A program made the position numbers and the translations under genes. DNA of 64,000 bases. Source: Lachnospiraceae bacterium. Its GTDB lineage: Bacteria; Bacillota; Clostridia; Lachnospirales; Lachnospiraceae. This document shows positions 1-9,203 of the stretch, in pieces. The stretch is from positions 62,001-126,000 of the forward strand of contig CABIXN010000002.1 of the NCBI GenBank assembly GCA_902362715.1. The letters are read 5' to 3'. Below the pieces are notes generated by a model. It saw only the letters and a program-made list of their open reading frames with translations. It was not told the DNA's origin and did no database searches. Each line of letters opens with the position of its first letter. Position 1 is the stretch's first letter.

Positions 1-276
1 ATCGGATAGATTACTCACTTCATTGCCGAGAACAACACTTGTTTCTGCCTATACATCGTATCGGACAATATCGCGTTCGTTTAAAGAAAGCTTCTCAACA
101 GATATCATGCTTGGTGTAATCTCTTGAACTTCCGCATAAAAGGTATATATATCCATTGGCGAAATCTGCCCTGTACTGTTTTTTAAACGGTTATAAGCGA
201 CTTTATAACCAACAAAATAACTGACTATTACCAGCTTATAGTATTCTGCTTTATCGAATCGAGTCATTGGCATCAT
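1..276 (-). pseudogene. Unknown ORF with in-frame TAG, runs off the window
   Basis: A leftward 75-codon frame starts at 276 and stops at a TAG at 49-51. The same frame then stays open for 16 more codons to the window edge and still reads like protein (VVLGNEVSNLSD), so the TAG may be a nonsense mutation (CAG to TAG) in a longer gene. It begins 10 bp after the ECF ATPase stop, and I see no convincing Shine-Dalgarno. I do not recognise the family. It could also be a short intact gene followed by a chance open stretch. Confidence 0.35.
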
Positions 277-286
277 TCAGTCGTAT

Positions 287-1759
287 TTATACCATAAAAA
301 AATTTTTTATTTTATCAATTAGCAAACCTTGTAACCATCCTGTTTCAATAATTCTGCCTTCTTCCATAAATACAAGATAATCACAGCACTGTTCGATGAG
401 TTCCGGGTCGTGTGTTATTATAAACTGGGTTTTCCCCTTTGCTTTCATATTTTTTATTGCCTCGGCAACATCTATCATCCTTGTATAGTCTAATCCGCTA
501 GTTGGTTCATCATATACTAAAATTTGCTTATCTGATGCTAGTGCACATGCAACAGACACTCTTTGTTTTTGCCCACCAGAAAGCGACATGGGATGAACAT
601 CTTGATATTGCTCCAAATTTAGTGAAGTTAGAATTTGATCAACTTTTTCTTTTTTTGATTTTTCCTCCTCATTACTTTTTTCCATAGATAAAAGAAGCTC
701 ATCTAATACACTTTCAGTAAAAAGCTGATGATTAACATCTTGCATTACGAGGTAACAAGTTTTGATACGTTCTTTCCAGTTTAGAACACATCCATTAAAT
801 GTCATTGTACCGCTTGTTTTCTTTTCCAAGCCACACATACATCTGCCAAAAGTTGACTTACCTGCTCCATTTTTTCCTATCACCGCCACGACACTTCCGC
901 ACGGGATTGATAAAGATGGAATATCAAGATTTTTCTCTCTTTCGTAGGCAAAAGAAAAATCTTTGAAATAGATAACTTCTTCCTTTTTGACTGTATTGGA
1001 ATATAATTTATCAAAAGATACTGTCCGTGATCTTAATCCCATTTTAGCCAGAATATCGTCAGGAATTGTTAAAAATTCCTGAATAGAAATATCCTGTTCA
1101 ATGAAACCATTTTTAACATAAACTACACGATCAACAATATCCATAAGCCAATAGAGCCTATGTTCAGCTATGACGATTGTACATCCAGCTTCTTTCCACT
1201 GTTTTATGACTCCAGCCAACTCATAGATTGCTTCGATATCCAAGTTGGAAGATGGCTCATCCATGACCAGAATTTGAGGAAAGAGTGTTGCCACAGAAGC
1301 ACAAGCAATCTTTTGTTTTTGTCCTCCAGATAGAGCAAATAAACTTTTTCCAAGTAAAGGAGTTAGTTTTAGTTTATCTACAATTTCTTCAAAACGCTGA
1401 TATATGTTTTCCTTTTCCATTCCAATATTTTCGCAAGCAAAAACAATTTCTGAATCCGTTTGCACAGTGTAAAACTGCGATTTGGGATTTTGAAAAACGG
1501 AGCCAACAAAAGGGGTTAGTTCGTAAAGCTCACTTTTCTTTGTATTAAATCCGCAAACGGTAATATCACCAGAAAGTTCTCCCTCATAAAAATTGGGAAT
1601 TAAGCCGTTAATCATTCGCGACAATGTTGTTTTTCCACATCCAGAGCTACCACAAAGTAGTACTACCTGCCCCCTAGGAATCTGTAGATTAATATTATGT
1701 ACTCCGGCGTCGGACTTCGCATGGTTATATACAAAGTCTACCTGTTCCAATTTTATCAT
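287..1759 (-). CDS. ECF transporter ATP-binding protein, two fused ATPase domains
   Basis: Energy-coupling ATPase of an ECF-type importer, with both nucleotide-binding domains in one chain. Domain 1 has Walker A GSSGCGKTT (about residue 37), signature LSGGQKQK and Walker B LVMDEPSSNLD. Domain 2 has GKNGAGKST, LSGGQKQR and LVYDEPTSGLD. In many ECF systems these are two proteins (EcfA1 and EcfA2); the fused form is typical of stand-alone importers with a dedicated S component. I chose ATG 1759 because AGGAG at 1773-1777 lies 13 nt upstream; the longer frame from TTG 1771 would overlap that site. It is the third gene of a leftward S-T-A operon, and its ribosome site overlaps the stop of the T-component gene. 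The substrate is not evident from this gene. Confidence 0.9.
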   Translation of the reverse strand: MIKLEQVDFVYNHAKSDAGVHNINLQIPRGQVVLLCGSSGCGKTTLSRMINGLIPNFYEGELSGDITVCGFNTKKSELYELTPFVGSVFQNPKSQFYTVQTDSEIVFACENIGMEKENIYQRFEEIVDKLKLTPLLGKSLFALSGGQKQKIACASVATLFPQILVMDEPSSNLDIEAIYELAGVIKQWKEAGCTIVIAEHRLYWLMDIVDRVVYVKNGFIEQDISIQEFLTIPDDILAKMGLRSRTVSFDKLYSNTVKKEEVIYFKDFSFAYEREKNLDIPSLSIPCGSVVAVIGKNGAGKSTFGRCMCGLEKKTSGTMTFNGCVLNWKERIKTCYLVMQDVNHQLFTESVLDELLLSMEKSNEEEKSKKEKVDQILTSLNLEQYQDVHPMSLSGGQKQRVSVACALASDKQILVYDEPTSGLDYTRMIDVAEAIKNMKAKGKTQFIITHDPELIEQCCDYLVFMEEGRIIETGWLQGLLIDKIKNFFMV

Positions 1760-1774
1760 TAAAAGCACCAACTC

Positions 1775-2497
1775 CTATTTGTAAATTATAAAAACAATAA
1801 TGCAGCATATAGTGGCAAAGAAAGCAATTCCATCTCTCCAAGTAAAGCCAATGGGGCAGACATTCGTTCTTTTAACTGGTGAGTTCAATCCTCTTGTGAG
1901 CGCTGAAGCTGCTAGATCATTTCCTATAGAGACGATGCTTGTTAAAAAAGGTACCATACGGTATTCAAGCATTTTCATAGGGTTTCTTATGGAACCCACT
2001 TCACGCATCACCATAGCATCTTTCACATGTCCATATTCTTCGATAATAGTTGGAAAAAAACGAAACAATACAGAAAAGGGCATGGATATTTTTTTTGTTA
2101 CATGCATCCGATCCATAGCGGCAACAAACTCGCTTACAGTTGTGCTTACAATTAGGAAATATGCCATCATCATTCCAGGTAAAATTTGTGTAAAGAGCGC
2201 AATCATTCCTGTAAACAGAACATTAATGATATTAGGCAAGTATGGAATCAATAGTTTTGGCACTAATGCTGAAAACAAATACATCCCCAAGTAATAGACC
2301 GCCATTTTATATTTTTTTAATACTACCAAAAAAATCAACGGTAATATTGCAAAGAGTAGATGCATTGTTTCAATAATCGGTGAATCTGAAGGCACCAACA
2401 TGATAGATGATACTGTAAGGCACAAAAAAATTTTTGTTCGTGGGTCTAAATAGAGTTGCTTTGCTTTTGCTGTCGTATCGTAAATATCACTTATCAT
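1775..2497 (-). CDS. ECF transporter T component (EcfT/CbiQ family)
   Basis: Transmembrane coupling subunit of an ECF importer, 240 aa, with several hydrophobic segments. Near the C terminus it carries the Ala-x-x-x-Arg-Gly coupling motif (SALTRGL) that docks EcfT-type proteins on the ATPase. It begins 11 bp after the S-component stop and ends just before the fused ATPase, so the three form one translationally close operon. Family assignment is firm. The transported compound is set by the S component and remains unknown. Confidence 0.88.
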   Translation of the reverse strand: MISDIYDTTAKAKQLYLDPRTKIFLCLTVSSIMLVPSDSPIIETMHLLFAILPLIFLVVLKKYKMAVYYLGMYLFSALVPKLLIPYLPNIINVLFTGMIALFTQILPGMMMAYFLIVSTTVSEFVAAMDRMHVTKKISMPFSVLFRFFPTIIEEYGHVKDAMVMREVGSIRNPMKMLEYRMVPFLTSIVSIGNDLAASALTRGLNSPVKRTNVCPIGFTWRDGIAFFATICCIIVFIIYK

Positions 2498-2508
2498 AAT
2501 GTCACCGT

Positions 2509-3105
2509 TTACACTAAACCACTTTTTTCAAAATGCTTTTTCATTACTGATTTTCCAATCAGACCACCGATAATGCCAGCAATAAAACCGCCGATCACCA
2601 TTACTGGGAAAACCCATCCAGTAGTCAATGCACCATGTACTGTATTTACATAAGTATCTCCATAGGTGACAGCTGTTTGAGAAAGCCAATCTTCGCTGGC
2701 AGAAATCCAGTGGATGTAGTTCCCGCAGATACAGGTGGATAAAATACCATAGCAGATAACGGCCATCTTTCTACTTGAATATTTGGTAGCTTTAAATAGT
2801 AGTTCGCAAATAATGCCAACAACAACACCCCAAATTAAAAGGTCATACCCCATGCCTGTTAGGATCATTACAAGACCAAATAGAATTTCAAAAATCAGAA
2901 GCATACCAGCCTTTTTTACTTTTGTAAAATACAGCATCATAGGAATACCGCCGATTATTGGGAGAATAATTGGCAACAGTATAAAGCCAATAGGGATTAA
3001 TCCTACAGTACAAGCAATCACGATAACAATTACCATGTAAATTGCTGTAAAAATCCCAATGTTAATAAAGTCTTTTCCGTTGAGTTTCTCTTTTTTGTTT
3101 TGCAT
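2509..3105 (-). CDS. ECF transporter S component, MptD-like
   Basis: Substrate-binding membrane subunit, about 198 aa, with roughly six hydrophobic segments after a short basic N terminus (KKEKLNGKDF). It resembles the putative S components called MptD-like in gut Firmicutes, which sit beside paired ABC exporters and AraC regulators. Two adjacent ATG codons (3108 and 3105) follow GGAGGAG at 3111-3117; I use the second because its spacing is better. It is the first gene of the leftward S-T-A operon and is divergent from the AraC gene. A metal or metallophore substrate is only an inference from the neighbours. Confidence 0.8.
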   Translation of the reverse strand: MQNKKEKLNGKDFINIGIFTAIYMVIVIVIACTVGLIPIGFILLPIILPIIGGIPMMLYFTKVKKAGMLLIFEILFGLVMILTGMGYDLLIWGVVVGIICELLFKATKYSSRKMAVICYGILSTCICGNYIHWISASEDWLSQTAVTYGDTYVNTVHGALTTGWVFPVMVIGGFIAGIIGGLIGKSVMKKHFEKSGLV

Positions 3106-3221
3106 CATGTCTCCTCCATTGCAATATAAGTTTTTTTGTGTTACCATGAGTTAGATATAGCTAACCGCTCCGCATAAATTATACAGCGTCTTGCCTTGAA
3201 AACAATAGGAAAAACATTGGT

Positions 3222-3258
3222 TTGGCTGATTTCAAAAGCGATTTGGTCGATTTCAAAA
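3222..3258. promoter_or_regulatory. Candidate AraC operator, direct repeats
   Basis: Two 16-bp near-identical direct repeats, TTGGCTGATTTCAAAA (3222-3237) and TTGGTCGATTTCAAAA (3243-3258), are spaced 21 bp, i.e. two helical turns. They lie in the divergent region between the ECF operon and the AraC gene. A weaker relative (TTTGGCTATATTCCA, about 4315-4329) precedes the exporter pair. This geometry suits an AraC-family activator; binding is inferred. Confidence 0.5.
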
Positions 3259-3276
3259 AAAGGAAGGTGATATGTT

Positions 3277-4242
3277 GTGGATGCTAGATTTGAACAACTT
3301 TGTTTAGGGCATTTACCGCAATTAGGGTTAAGACCTGCATGTAAAGGGCAGGAAGTTAAAAATGGTATTGGTTTTACTTTTGTGCCAGATTCAGAAATTG
3401 GAGAAGGATATTTATGGACATACCCTATCAATTCTACATGTTCATTGACTATTTATGATATTATTTTTCATCAGGACATGTCTTTTCGCTACCATCATCC
3501 AGCTGCGCTTACGATTGCTGTTAGTTCACCGGGGAGTATAGAGCCTGTATTTACAAAGACATGTTGTAATCCTGAAAATCTCGTGGGTTATTATTTAGAT
3601 GAAGGAATTTTTTCGCATACCGTTCCTAAGGGAACACCTGTGAGGAGTATTGGACTGGGATTAATGCCGGAATTTTGGGAACAGCAGTTACCCCGATTAT
3701 TGGAACAAGATACATCTCAGGTGTTAAGTGCTGCTTGTTTATTAGATGGCACATTTTCAATTCCTGAGGTTGAACTATTGCTTCATCAAATGGCTTCTTA
3801 TGTGCCAAAAGCTGGAACTGCATCTTTGAGATACGAATCGAAAATCTTGGATCTCATAGCCGCTCTTTTGGAATGGAATATCTTATCTTTATCCATTCCA
3901 GCCGTTCAGAGTATTTCTGCAAGCGATCAGGAAGTTATTCAAAACTTGAAGCATTATCTGAGACAAAATTATTCCGCTCAAATTGACTTACAAAGATTAG
4001 CGCAAATGTGTTATATGAGCAAATCGAAATTGACATTTCTTTTTCGCAAAATGTGTGGAATGACAATCTATGATTTTATTTTGTCCTGTCGAATCGAACG
4101 GGCAAAAGAATTATTGGCTGATCGGAAAAAAAAGATTAGTGAGATAGCATTTTCAGTTGGATATGAACACCCAAGCAGTTTTTCTGTTGCTTTTCATCGA
4201 AAAACCGGTTTAACTCCAAATGAGTTTAGAAACAGTATCTAA
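3277..4242 (+). CDS. AraC-family transcriptional regulator
   Basis: A 321-aa regulator. The C-terminal ~100 residues form a double helix-turn-helix of the AraC type (LQRLAQMCYMSKSKLTFLFR, then ISEIAFSVGYEHPSSFSVAF). The N-terminal ~200 residues are a ligand-sensing part that I cannot assign more closely. The start is GTG 3277, behind GGAAGG at 3262-3267; an ATG at 3272 is in another frame. It sits between a leftward ECF importer and a rightward exporter pair. That layout recalls siderophore loci in which an AraC protein of the YbtA/PchR type activates transport genes. Its sequence alone does not prove a siderophore ligand. Confidence 0.88.
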   Translation: MDARFEQLCLGHLPQLGLRPACKGQEVKNGIGFTFVPDSEIGEGYLWTYPINSTCSLTIYDIIFHQDMSFRYHHPAALTIAVSSPGSIEPVFTKTCCNPENLVGYYLDEGIFSHTVPKGTPVRSIGLGLMPEFWEQQLPRLLEQDTSQVLSAACLLDGTFSIPEVELLLHQMASYVPKAGTASLRYESKILDLIAALLEWNILSLSIPAVQSISASDQEVIQNLKHYLRQNYSAQIDLQRLAQMCYMSKSKLTFLFRKMCGMTIYDFILSCRIERAKELLADRKKKISEIAFSVGYEHPSSFSVAFHRKTGLTPNEFRNSI

Positions 4243-4266
4243 AACAATGAATAAAATTTTATTGGG

Positions 4267-4297
4267 CTGTCGTAGCGCATACGGCAGTTCTTTTTTT
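4267..4297 (+). terminator. Rho-independent terminator after the AraC gene
   Basis: Stem CTGTCGTA / TACGGCAG with a five-base loop, followed by TTCTTTTTTT. It lies 24 bp after the AraC stop. Confidence 0.8.
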
Positions 4298-4421
4298 GCA
4301 ATCGTACAAATGTGTTTGGCTATATTCCAGAGTTGAACAAAAAGGATTGAACTTTCCAAACGCTGACAGTATTATCGGGTTAGTTAAAACGAACCACAAT
4401 AAATAAGTAGGAGGTAATCTG

Positions 4422-6218
4422 ATGTCCCAAAAGAATAAATCAGGAATTGCAAGACTGTTAGAATTTGGAGGTCGCTACCGCTATCTTACAGTCATAGCTT
4501 GTATTTTATCTGGAATAAGTTCAATACTTATGCTTTGTCCATTTTTATGTTTCTGGATGGTTTTGCGAGATGTATTTGCCGTGTTACCAGATTTAAGTAA
4601 AGTGAATGTACAAGCCATATCAAATTATGGATGGATGGCACTTGCTTTAGCAGTAAGTGGGTTTATATTCTATGCATTGGCGCTTCTTTTTTCACATTTG
4701 GGAGCCTTTCATACAGCTAAAAATATGCAATCTCTGATTCTGCATCACTTGGCAACCCTTCCATTAGGATTTTTTTCACAGAACAGTAGTGGAAAACTCA
4801 GGAAAATTATAAACGAAAATACATCTCAAACAGAGAATTTTCTGGCTCACCAACTTCCTGATATGACAGGTTCTGTTGTAACAGCAGTGACTATGTTGGT
4901 GATGCTTTTGTTTTTCGATTGGCGACTAGGAGGTCTTTGTATTTTGCTGTTAGTTGTTGGTTTTACTGTACAGATGCTGATGACCAACGAAAAGTCTATG
5001 TCCTATATGCGCCAGTATCAGGATGCTTCGGAGCAAATGAACAACGAAGCTGTAGAATATGTTAGGGGTATTCCTGTTGTTAAAGTGTTTCAACAAACAA
5101 TCTATTCTTTTAAAAGTTTTTACGCTGCTATCATGCACTATAAGAACAATGTAACCGAATATGCCCTTTCCTGCCAAGGACCAATGGTAGCTTTCAATGT
5201 TATTATCAATGCCTCTTTTGCCGTACTAATTCCAGCAGGGATTCTGTTAATTAGACCGGATAATTACAAAAGTTTTTTACTGGATCTTGTCTTTTATATG
5301 ATGTTCGCATCTGGAAGTGCTGCTATTTTGAATAAGATACTTTTTTCCGGTACACATCGAATGATGGCACAAGAAGCAGTTCGGCGAATTGATATGTTGT
5401 TAGATGAGATTCCGGTGGTTGAAACAACTTTGGCACAGATTCCAGACCGCAACGATGTGGAGTTTAAGGATGTGACATTCACATATCCTGGTAATAAATT
5501 CCCGGCACTTTCACATTTAAATTTACATGTACAGGAAGGAAAAACAGTAGCTCTGGTTGGAGCGTCTGGGAGCGGAAAAACTACCGCAGCAACATTGATT
5601 CCTCGATTTTGGGATCCACAGGAAGGTATTGTTAGTATCGGTGGTGTTCCTGTTACAGAAATCACAAAAAAGGATTTGATGAACCGTATCGCATTTGTGT
5701 TCCAAGATACTAAACTTTTGAAAGTTAGCATTTTGGAAAATATGCGTGCAGCTCGTCCAGATGCAACAAAGGAACAGGTGTTGAACGCACTTCACAATGC
5801 CCAATGTGATGATATTATAGAAAAATTCCCACAAGGAGTAGATACCATTTTGGGAACAAAGGGGATTTATCTTTCTGGCGGTGAACAACAGCGTCTCGCG
5901 CTGGCGCGGGCTATTCTTAAAGATGCCCCTATCATTTTACTGGACGAGGCTACTGCCTTCGCAGATCCGGAAAATGAATATAAAATCCAACTGGCTTTTG
6001 AACATTTGACTCGTGGGAAAACTGTGTTGATGATTGCGCACAGACTGCCTACCATTCAAAATGCCGATGAGATTTTAGTGCTAAATAAAGGAACTGTAGT
6101 TGAAAGAGGAACCCATAATGCTCTGATGGCTCAGGGTGGGATTTACGCAACTATGTGGAAAGATTATCAGACCTCAATAGCATGGAATATCGGAAAGGGG
6201 GAATATCATGCTTCGTAA
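4422..6218 (+). CDS. ABC half-exporter (permease plus ATPase), first of pair
   Basis: A 598-aa type IV ABC half-transporter: about six membrane segments in residues 15-330, then an ATPase with Walker A GASGSGKTT, signature LSGGEQQRLALARA and Walker B IILLDEATAFADPE. It should work as a heterodimer with the next gene. The two overlap by 11 bp, which indicates coupled translation. Start ATG 4422 follows GTAGGAGGT. The gene order (AraC, two half-transporters, metal regulator) is like the yersiniabactin YbtP/YbtQ pair, whose members look like exporters but serve siderophore or metal uptake. Export of a peptide or drug is the main alternative. Confidence 0.9.
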   Translation: MSQKNKSGIARLLEFGGRYRYLTVIACILSGISSILMLCPFLCFWMVLRDVFAVLPDLSKVNVQAISNYGWMALALAVSGFIFYALALLFSHLGAFHTAKNMQSLILHHLATLPLGFFSQNSSGKLRKIINENTSQTENFLAHQLPDMTGSVVTAVTMLVMLLFFDWRLGGLCILLLVVGFTVQMLMTNEKSMSYMRQYQDASEQMNNEAVEYVRGIPVVKVFQQTIYSFKSFYAAIMHYKNNVTEYALSCQGPMVAFNVIINASFAVLIPAGILLIRPDNYKSFLLDLVFYMMFASGSAAILNKILFSGTHRMMAQEAVRRIDMLLDEIPVVETTLAQIPDRNDVEFKDVTFTYPGNKFPALSHLNLHVQEGKTVALVGASGSGKTTAATLIPRFWDPQEGIVSIGGVPVTEITKKDLMNRIAFVFQDTKLLKVSILENMRAARPDATKEQVLNALHNAQCDDIIEKFPQGVDTILGTKGIYLSGGEQQRLALARAILKDAPIILLDEATAFADPENEYKIQLAFEHLTRGKTVLMIAHRLPTIQNADEILVLNKGTVVERGTHNALMAQGGIYATMWKDYQTSIAWNIGKGEYHAS

Positions 6219-7947
6219 TCTCTTTGCCCTGACAGAACAGGGTGCAAAAGATATGAAAAAAGGTATTATTGCTTCAATTTTTTCTTCTCTTAGTCTAATG
6301 TTTCCTATGGGATTACTGCTTATGCTTGTTATGCAACTGCTTCAACCCTTGTTAGGTATTGAGGCTGATGGGCCTTCACTGAAATTATACTCTGTTCTGT
6401 GTATAGGATTACTTATAATTATTTTCTTAACACACTATGTCCAATATCGTTGTACGTACATCGCAGCCTATGCCGAAAGCGCTCAACGCCGAATCGGTCT
6501 TGCAGAAAAACTGAGGACGTTGCCGTTGTCTTTTTTTGGCAAACGAGATCTTTCTGATTTGACAACAACCATGATGAGTGACTGCAGCGATTTGGAAAGG
6601 GTCTTTGCCTATACTATCCCGCAGATTTTTGGTACGGCAATTAGTTGTTTAATTGTTTGTCTATGTTTGTTTTTTATAGACTGGCGCATGGCTCTGGCCA
6701 TCCTTTCTCCCTTTATTCTGGCTATTATAGTTCTCATTGGGAGTAAGCGGCTTCAGAACCGAATGGATCTCAAAAAAATGCAATCTAAGCTGGATGCGGC
6801 AGATAGTATTCAAGAATTTTTAGAAAGCATCCGCGATTTACAGGCAAACAATCAAGAGGAAGAATATCTGGCCGGTCTGGATCAAAAACTGGAAAAAATT
6901 GTCCATACCTCAATACGTTATGAGATGACTAGCGGCTTAATGATCACATCAGCCCAAATGATTTTACGCTTTGGTTTCCCTGTTACAGTATTAGTAGGAA
7001 CATTACTGCTCAGTCAAGGACATTTAAGCCTGTTCCTATTTCTTATGTTTCTGGTAACAGCTTCTCGTATTTATGACCCACTCAGTGGTGTGATGATGCA
7101 GCTTAGTGAAATATTCAATGCTATGCTCCAGCTTCAGCGGATGAAAGCTATCGAAAAAGAGCCAGAACAAACTGGCACCACTCAATATTCCACTAAGGGG
7201 TATGACATTTCTTTTTCTCATGTGGGATTCAGCTACCAAGATGGCGAAGATGTATTGACCGATGTAACATTCACTGCTAAGCAAGGGGAAGTGACTGCAT
7301 TGGTAGGGCCTTCTGGCGGTGGAAAAAGTACAACAGCGAAACTGGCTGCCCGTTTTTGGGACATTCAAAAAGGCTCTATCACTATCGGCGGTACAGACAT
7401 TTCAAAAATCGACCCAGAAACACTGCTTAAAGACTATGCCATTGTATTCCAAGATGTGGTACTATTCAACGATACCATTATGGGAAATATCCGTTTGGGG
7501 CGCAAGGATGCCACCAATGAGGAAATTTTAGCTGCTGCCAGAGCTGCTCAGTGTGATGAGTTTGTTCAGCAATTGCCAGAAGGCTACCAGACAGTTGTGG
7601 GTGAAAACGGCTCAACTCTGTCTGGTGGAGAACGTCAGCGTATCTCCATCGCCCGCGCTTTATTAAAAAATGCCCCCGTTGTCTTACTGGATGAAGCGAC
7701 GGCATCCTTGGACGTAGAAAATGAAACCAGCCTTCAAACTGCGCTCTCTGCCCTACTTAAAGAAAAGACTGTTTTAATAATTGCGCATCGAATGCGCACT
7801 GTAATGGGGGCAGATCACGTAGTTGTACTTGCTGATGGACATGTAGCGGAGGAAGGAACACCAAAACAATTATTGGATCAAGGAAGAATATTTCGCCACA
7901 TGGTCGAACTTCAACAAGAATCTTCAAATTGGAAAATTAGCTCATAA
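6208..7947 (+). CDS. ABC half-exporter (permease plus ATPase), second of pair
   Basis: A 579-aa ABC half-transporter with N-terminal membrane segments and a C-terminal ATPase: Walker A GPSGGGKST, signature LSGGERQRISIARA, Walker B VVLLDEATASLDVE. Its start overlaps the end of its partner by 11 bp and the next gene follows 10 bp later, so all three belong to one transcript. The D-loop differs from the partner (ASLD here, AFAD there), which fits a heterodimer with unequal ATP sites. Confidence 0.9.
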   Translation: MLRNLFALTEQGAKDMKKGIIASIFSSLSLMFPMGLLLMLVMQLLQPLLGIEADGPSLKLYSVLCIGLLIIIFLTHYVQYRCTYIAAYAESAQRRIGLAEKLRTLPLSFFGKRDLSDLTTTMMSDCSDLERVFAYTIPQIFGTAISCLIVCLCLFFIDWRMALAILSPFILAIIVLIGSKRLQNRMDLKKMQSKLDAADSIQEFLESIRDLQANNQEEEYLAGLDQKLEKIVHTSIRYEMTSGLMITSAQMILRFGFPVTVLVGTLLLSQGHLSLFLFLMFLVTASRIYDPLSGVMMQLSEIFNAMLQLQRMKAIEKEPEQTGTTQYSTKGYDISFSHVGFSYQDGEDVLTDVTFTAKQGEVTALVGPSGGGKSTTAKLAARFWDIQKGSITIGGTDISKIDPETLLKDYAIVFQDVVLFNDTIMGNIRLGRKDATNEEILAAARAAQCDEFVQQLPEGYQTVVGENGSTLSGGERQRISIARALLKNAPVVLLDEATASLDVENETSLQTALSALLKEKTVLIIAHRMRTVMGADHVVVLADGHVAEEGTPKQLLDQGRIFRHMVELQQESSNWKISS

Positions 7948-7957
7948 AGGAGAACCT

Positions 7958-8377
7958 ATGAAACTTCATGCGTCCGGGGAGGACTATCTGGAAACCATCC
8001 TTGTTATCCATAAGAAAATGGGTATGGTGCGCTCCGTAGATGTTGCCCGGCACATGGGAGTGTCAAAACCGAGTGTTTGTGTGGCGGTCAACACCCTGAA
8101 AGACGGCGGCTTTCTCATAATGGATGAAGATCACCTTCTCCATTTGACCGATGTGGGCCGGGAGGTTGCCGAAAAAATCTATGAGCGCCATTGCTTCTTT
8201 ACCAAGCAGCTTATCGCAGCAGGCGTTGACCCCAGAACTGCGGAGGCTGACGCCTGCCGGATGGAACATGTAATCAGTAATGAAAGCTTTGAACGGTTGA
8301 AAAAGGCTGCCTTTAGAAATCAGGAAAGCGAGATTTCTGCCCTGTCAAAAGCGATAAAGGATAAGCCCACCGAATAA
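7958..8377 (+). CDS. Metal-dependent regulator, DtxR/MntR-like
   Basis: A 139-aa protein that begins like DtxR-family repressors (SGEDYLETILVI) with a winged HTH (SVDVARHMGVSKPSVCVAVNTL) and then a dimerisation/metal-binding region rich in His, Glu, Asp and Cys (ERHCFF, AEADACRMEHV). The length matches short MntR-type members that lack the SH3-like domain of DtxR. It lies 10 bp after the exporter pair. The context suggests that it senses iron or manganese and controls the transporters; the metal cannot be decided here. Confidence 0.82.
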   Translation: MKLHASGEDYLETILVIHKKMGMVRSVDVARHMGVSKPSVCVAVNTLKDGGFLIMDEDHLLHLTDVGREVAEKIYERHCFFTKQLIAAGVDPRTAEADACRMEHVISNESFERLKKAAFRNQESEISALSKAIKDKPTE

Positions 8378-8425
8378 AAAAACGGTGTTTCGGTGGGCGG
8401 CTTCATCATGCCTGATTACACATCT

Positions 8426-8462
8426 TCCCTCTGAACCCGTTTTGGGTTTGGAGGGATTTTTT
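8426..8462 (+). terminator. Rho-independent terminator of the exporter operon
   Basis: Two-part stem (TCCCTC/GAGGGA outside, AACCC/GGGTT inside) followed by TTTTTT, about 50 bp after the DtxR-like gene. A second GC-rich stem, GCCCACCG/CGGTGGGC at 8365-8398, overlaps the stop codon but has no T-tract. Confidence 0.85.
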
Positions 8463-8777
8463 ATGTGCTGGTCTGCTTCAGCCGCCCTGCTGCTTATCCA
8501 AAGCAGCAATTACCTACATAATTTCATACAGGAATGAGGATAGTCTCTCAAAAAAATCTTCTGCTATTGGTGGCACTCTCACGCCCCAAATATAGAAGCT
8601 ATATTTCTACAATATAGTTCTTATTTTTCTTATTGCCGTAAAGGTTTAACAGCCTTTGCGGTTTTTTATTTGTCGATATTTGTCGGGGAAAAGGATAAGC
8701 CATCTTCCGGTATCGGCTGTCGTTCTCCGCCCTTTCCAATCTGAATGTTCAAACAAATCAGATTGGAGGTAAGGAAA
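8463..8777 (+). promoter_or_regulatory. Leader of the sigma-like gene, with terminator-like hairpin at 8636-8667
   Basis: No gene is seen in this stretch. It contains a strong intrinsic-terminator structure (CCGTAAAGG, eight-base loop, CCTTTGCGG, then TTTTTT) about 110 bp before the sigma-like gene. It either ends cargo transcription or acts as an attenuator for the element backbone. I saw no leader peptide. Confidence 0.55.
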
Positions 8778-9203
8778 ATGGCATATAACCATGGAAAAGC
8801 AGAGCGCAAATGGAAGCTCTGGAAAGAGAAAGAAGAAAAGATTTTAAGAGACAGCGGTGTTTCTGAAGATATGATTGAAGCAATTCGTCTCTATGACCGT
8901 CAGGCATTTAATTCAGACAGACGCTATTATGAGCGTGTGCAGGAAACAGGTACATATCTGGATACGGTAGCAGCATCCACCGATCAGGCAGAACCGAAAA
9001 CAGTACAGGACTTCTTGGATCGTATTGAGAATCAGGAATTGTATCATATACTGATCACAGTGGACAGGCTTACCCTGCAGATCGTTCTGATGAAGATCCA
9101 GGGGTACAGCACTCATGAAATCGCCAGGTATCTGAAGATTACCGAAAAGGCGGTTTACAGACGCATGGACAGGTTAAAAGAAAAAATCAAAAAAATATTT
9201 TAA
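8778..9203 (+). CDS. Sigma-70 region 4-like protein of the mobile element
   Basis: A 141-aa protein whose last ~50 residues form a sigma region-4 type HTH (HEIARYLKITEKAVYRRMDR). The N-terminal part is charged and has no region 2. Similar small sigma-like proteins sit upstream of xis/int in Tn916-type conjugative elements and promote transcription of the recombination genes. Start ATG 8778 is 9 nt after GGAGG; a longer frame from 8745 has no ribosome site. Confidence 0.78.
   Translation: MAYNHGKAERKWKLWKEKEEKILRDSGVSEDMIEAIRLYDRQAFNSDRRYYERVQETGTYLDTVAASTDQAEPKTVQDFLDRIENQELYHILITVDRLTLQIVLMKIQGYSTHEIARYLKITEKAVYRRMDRLKEKIKKIF

Noticed and set aside
1..8377. Transporter module considered as a bacteriocin biosynthesis cluster
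   Set aside because: No precursor peptide, modification enzyme or leader peptidase is seen; the half-exporters lack a C39 peptidase domain.
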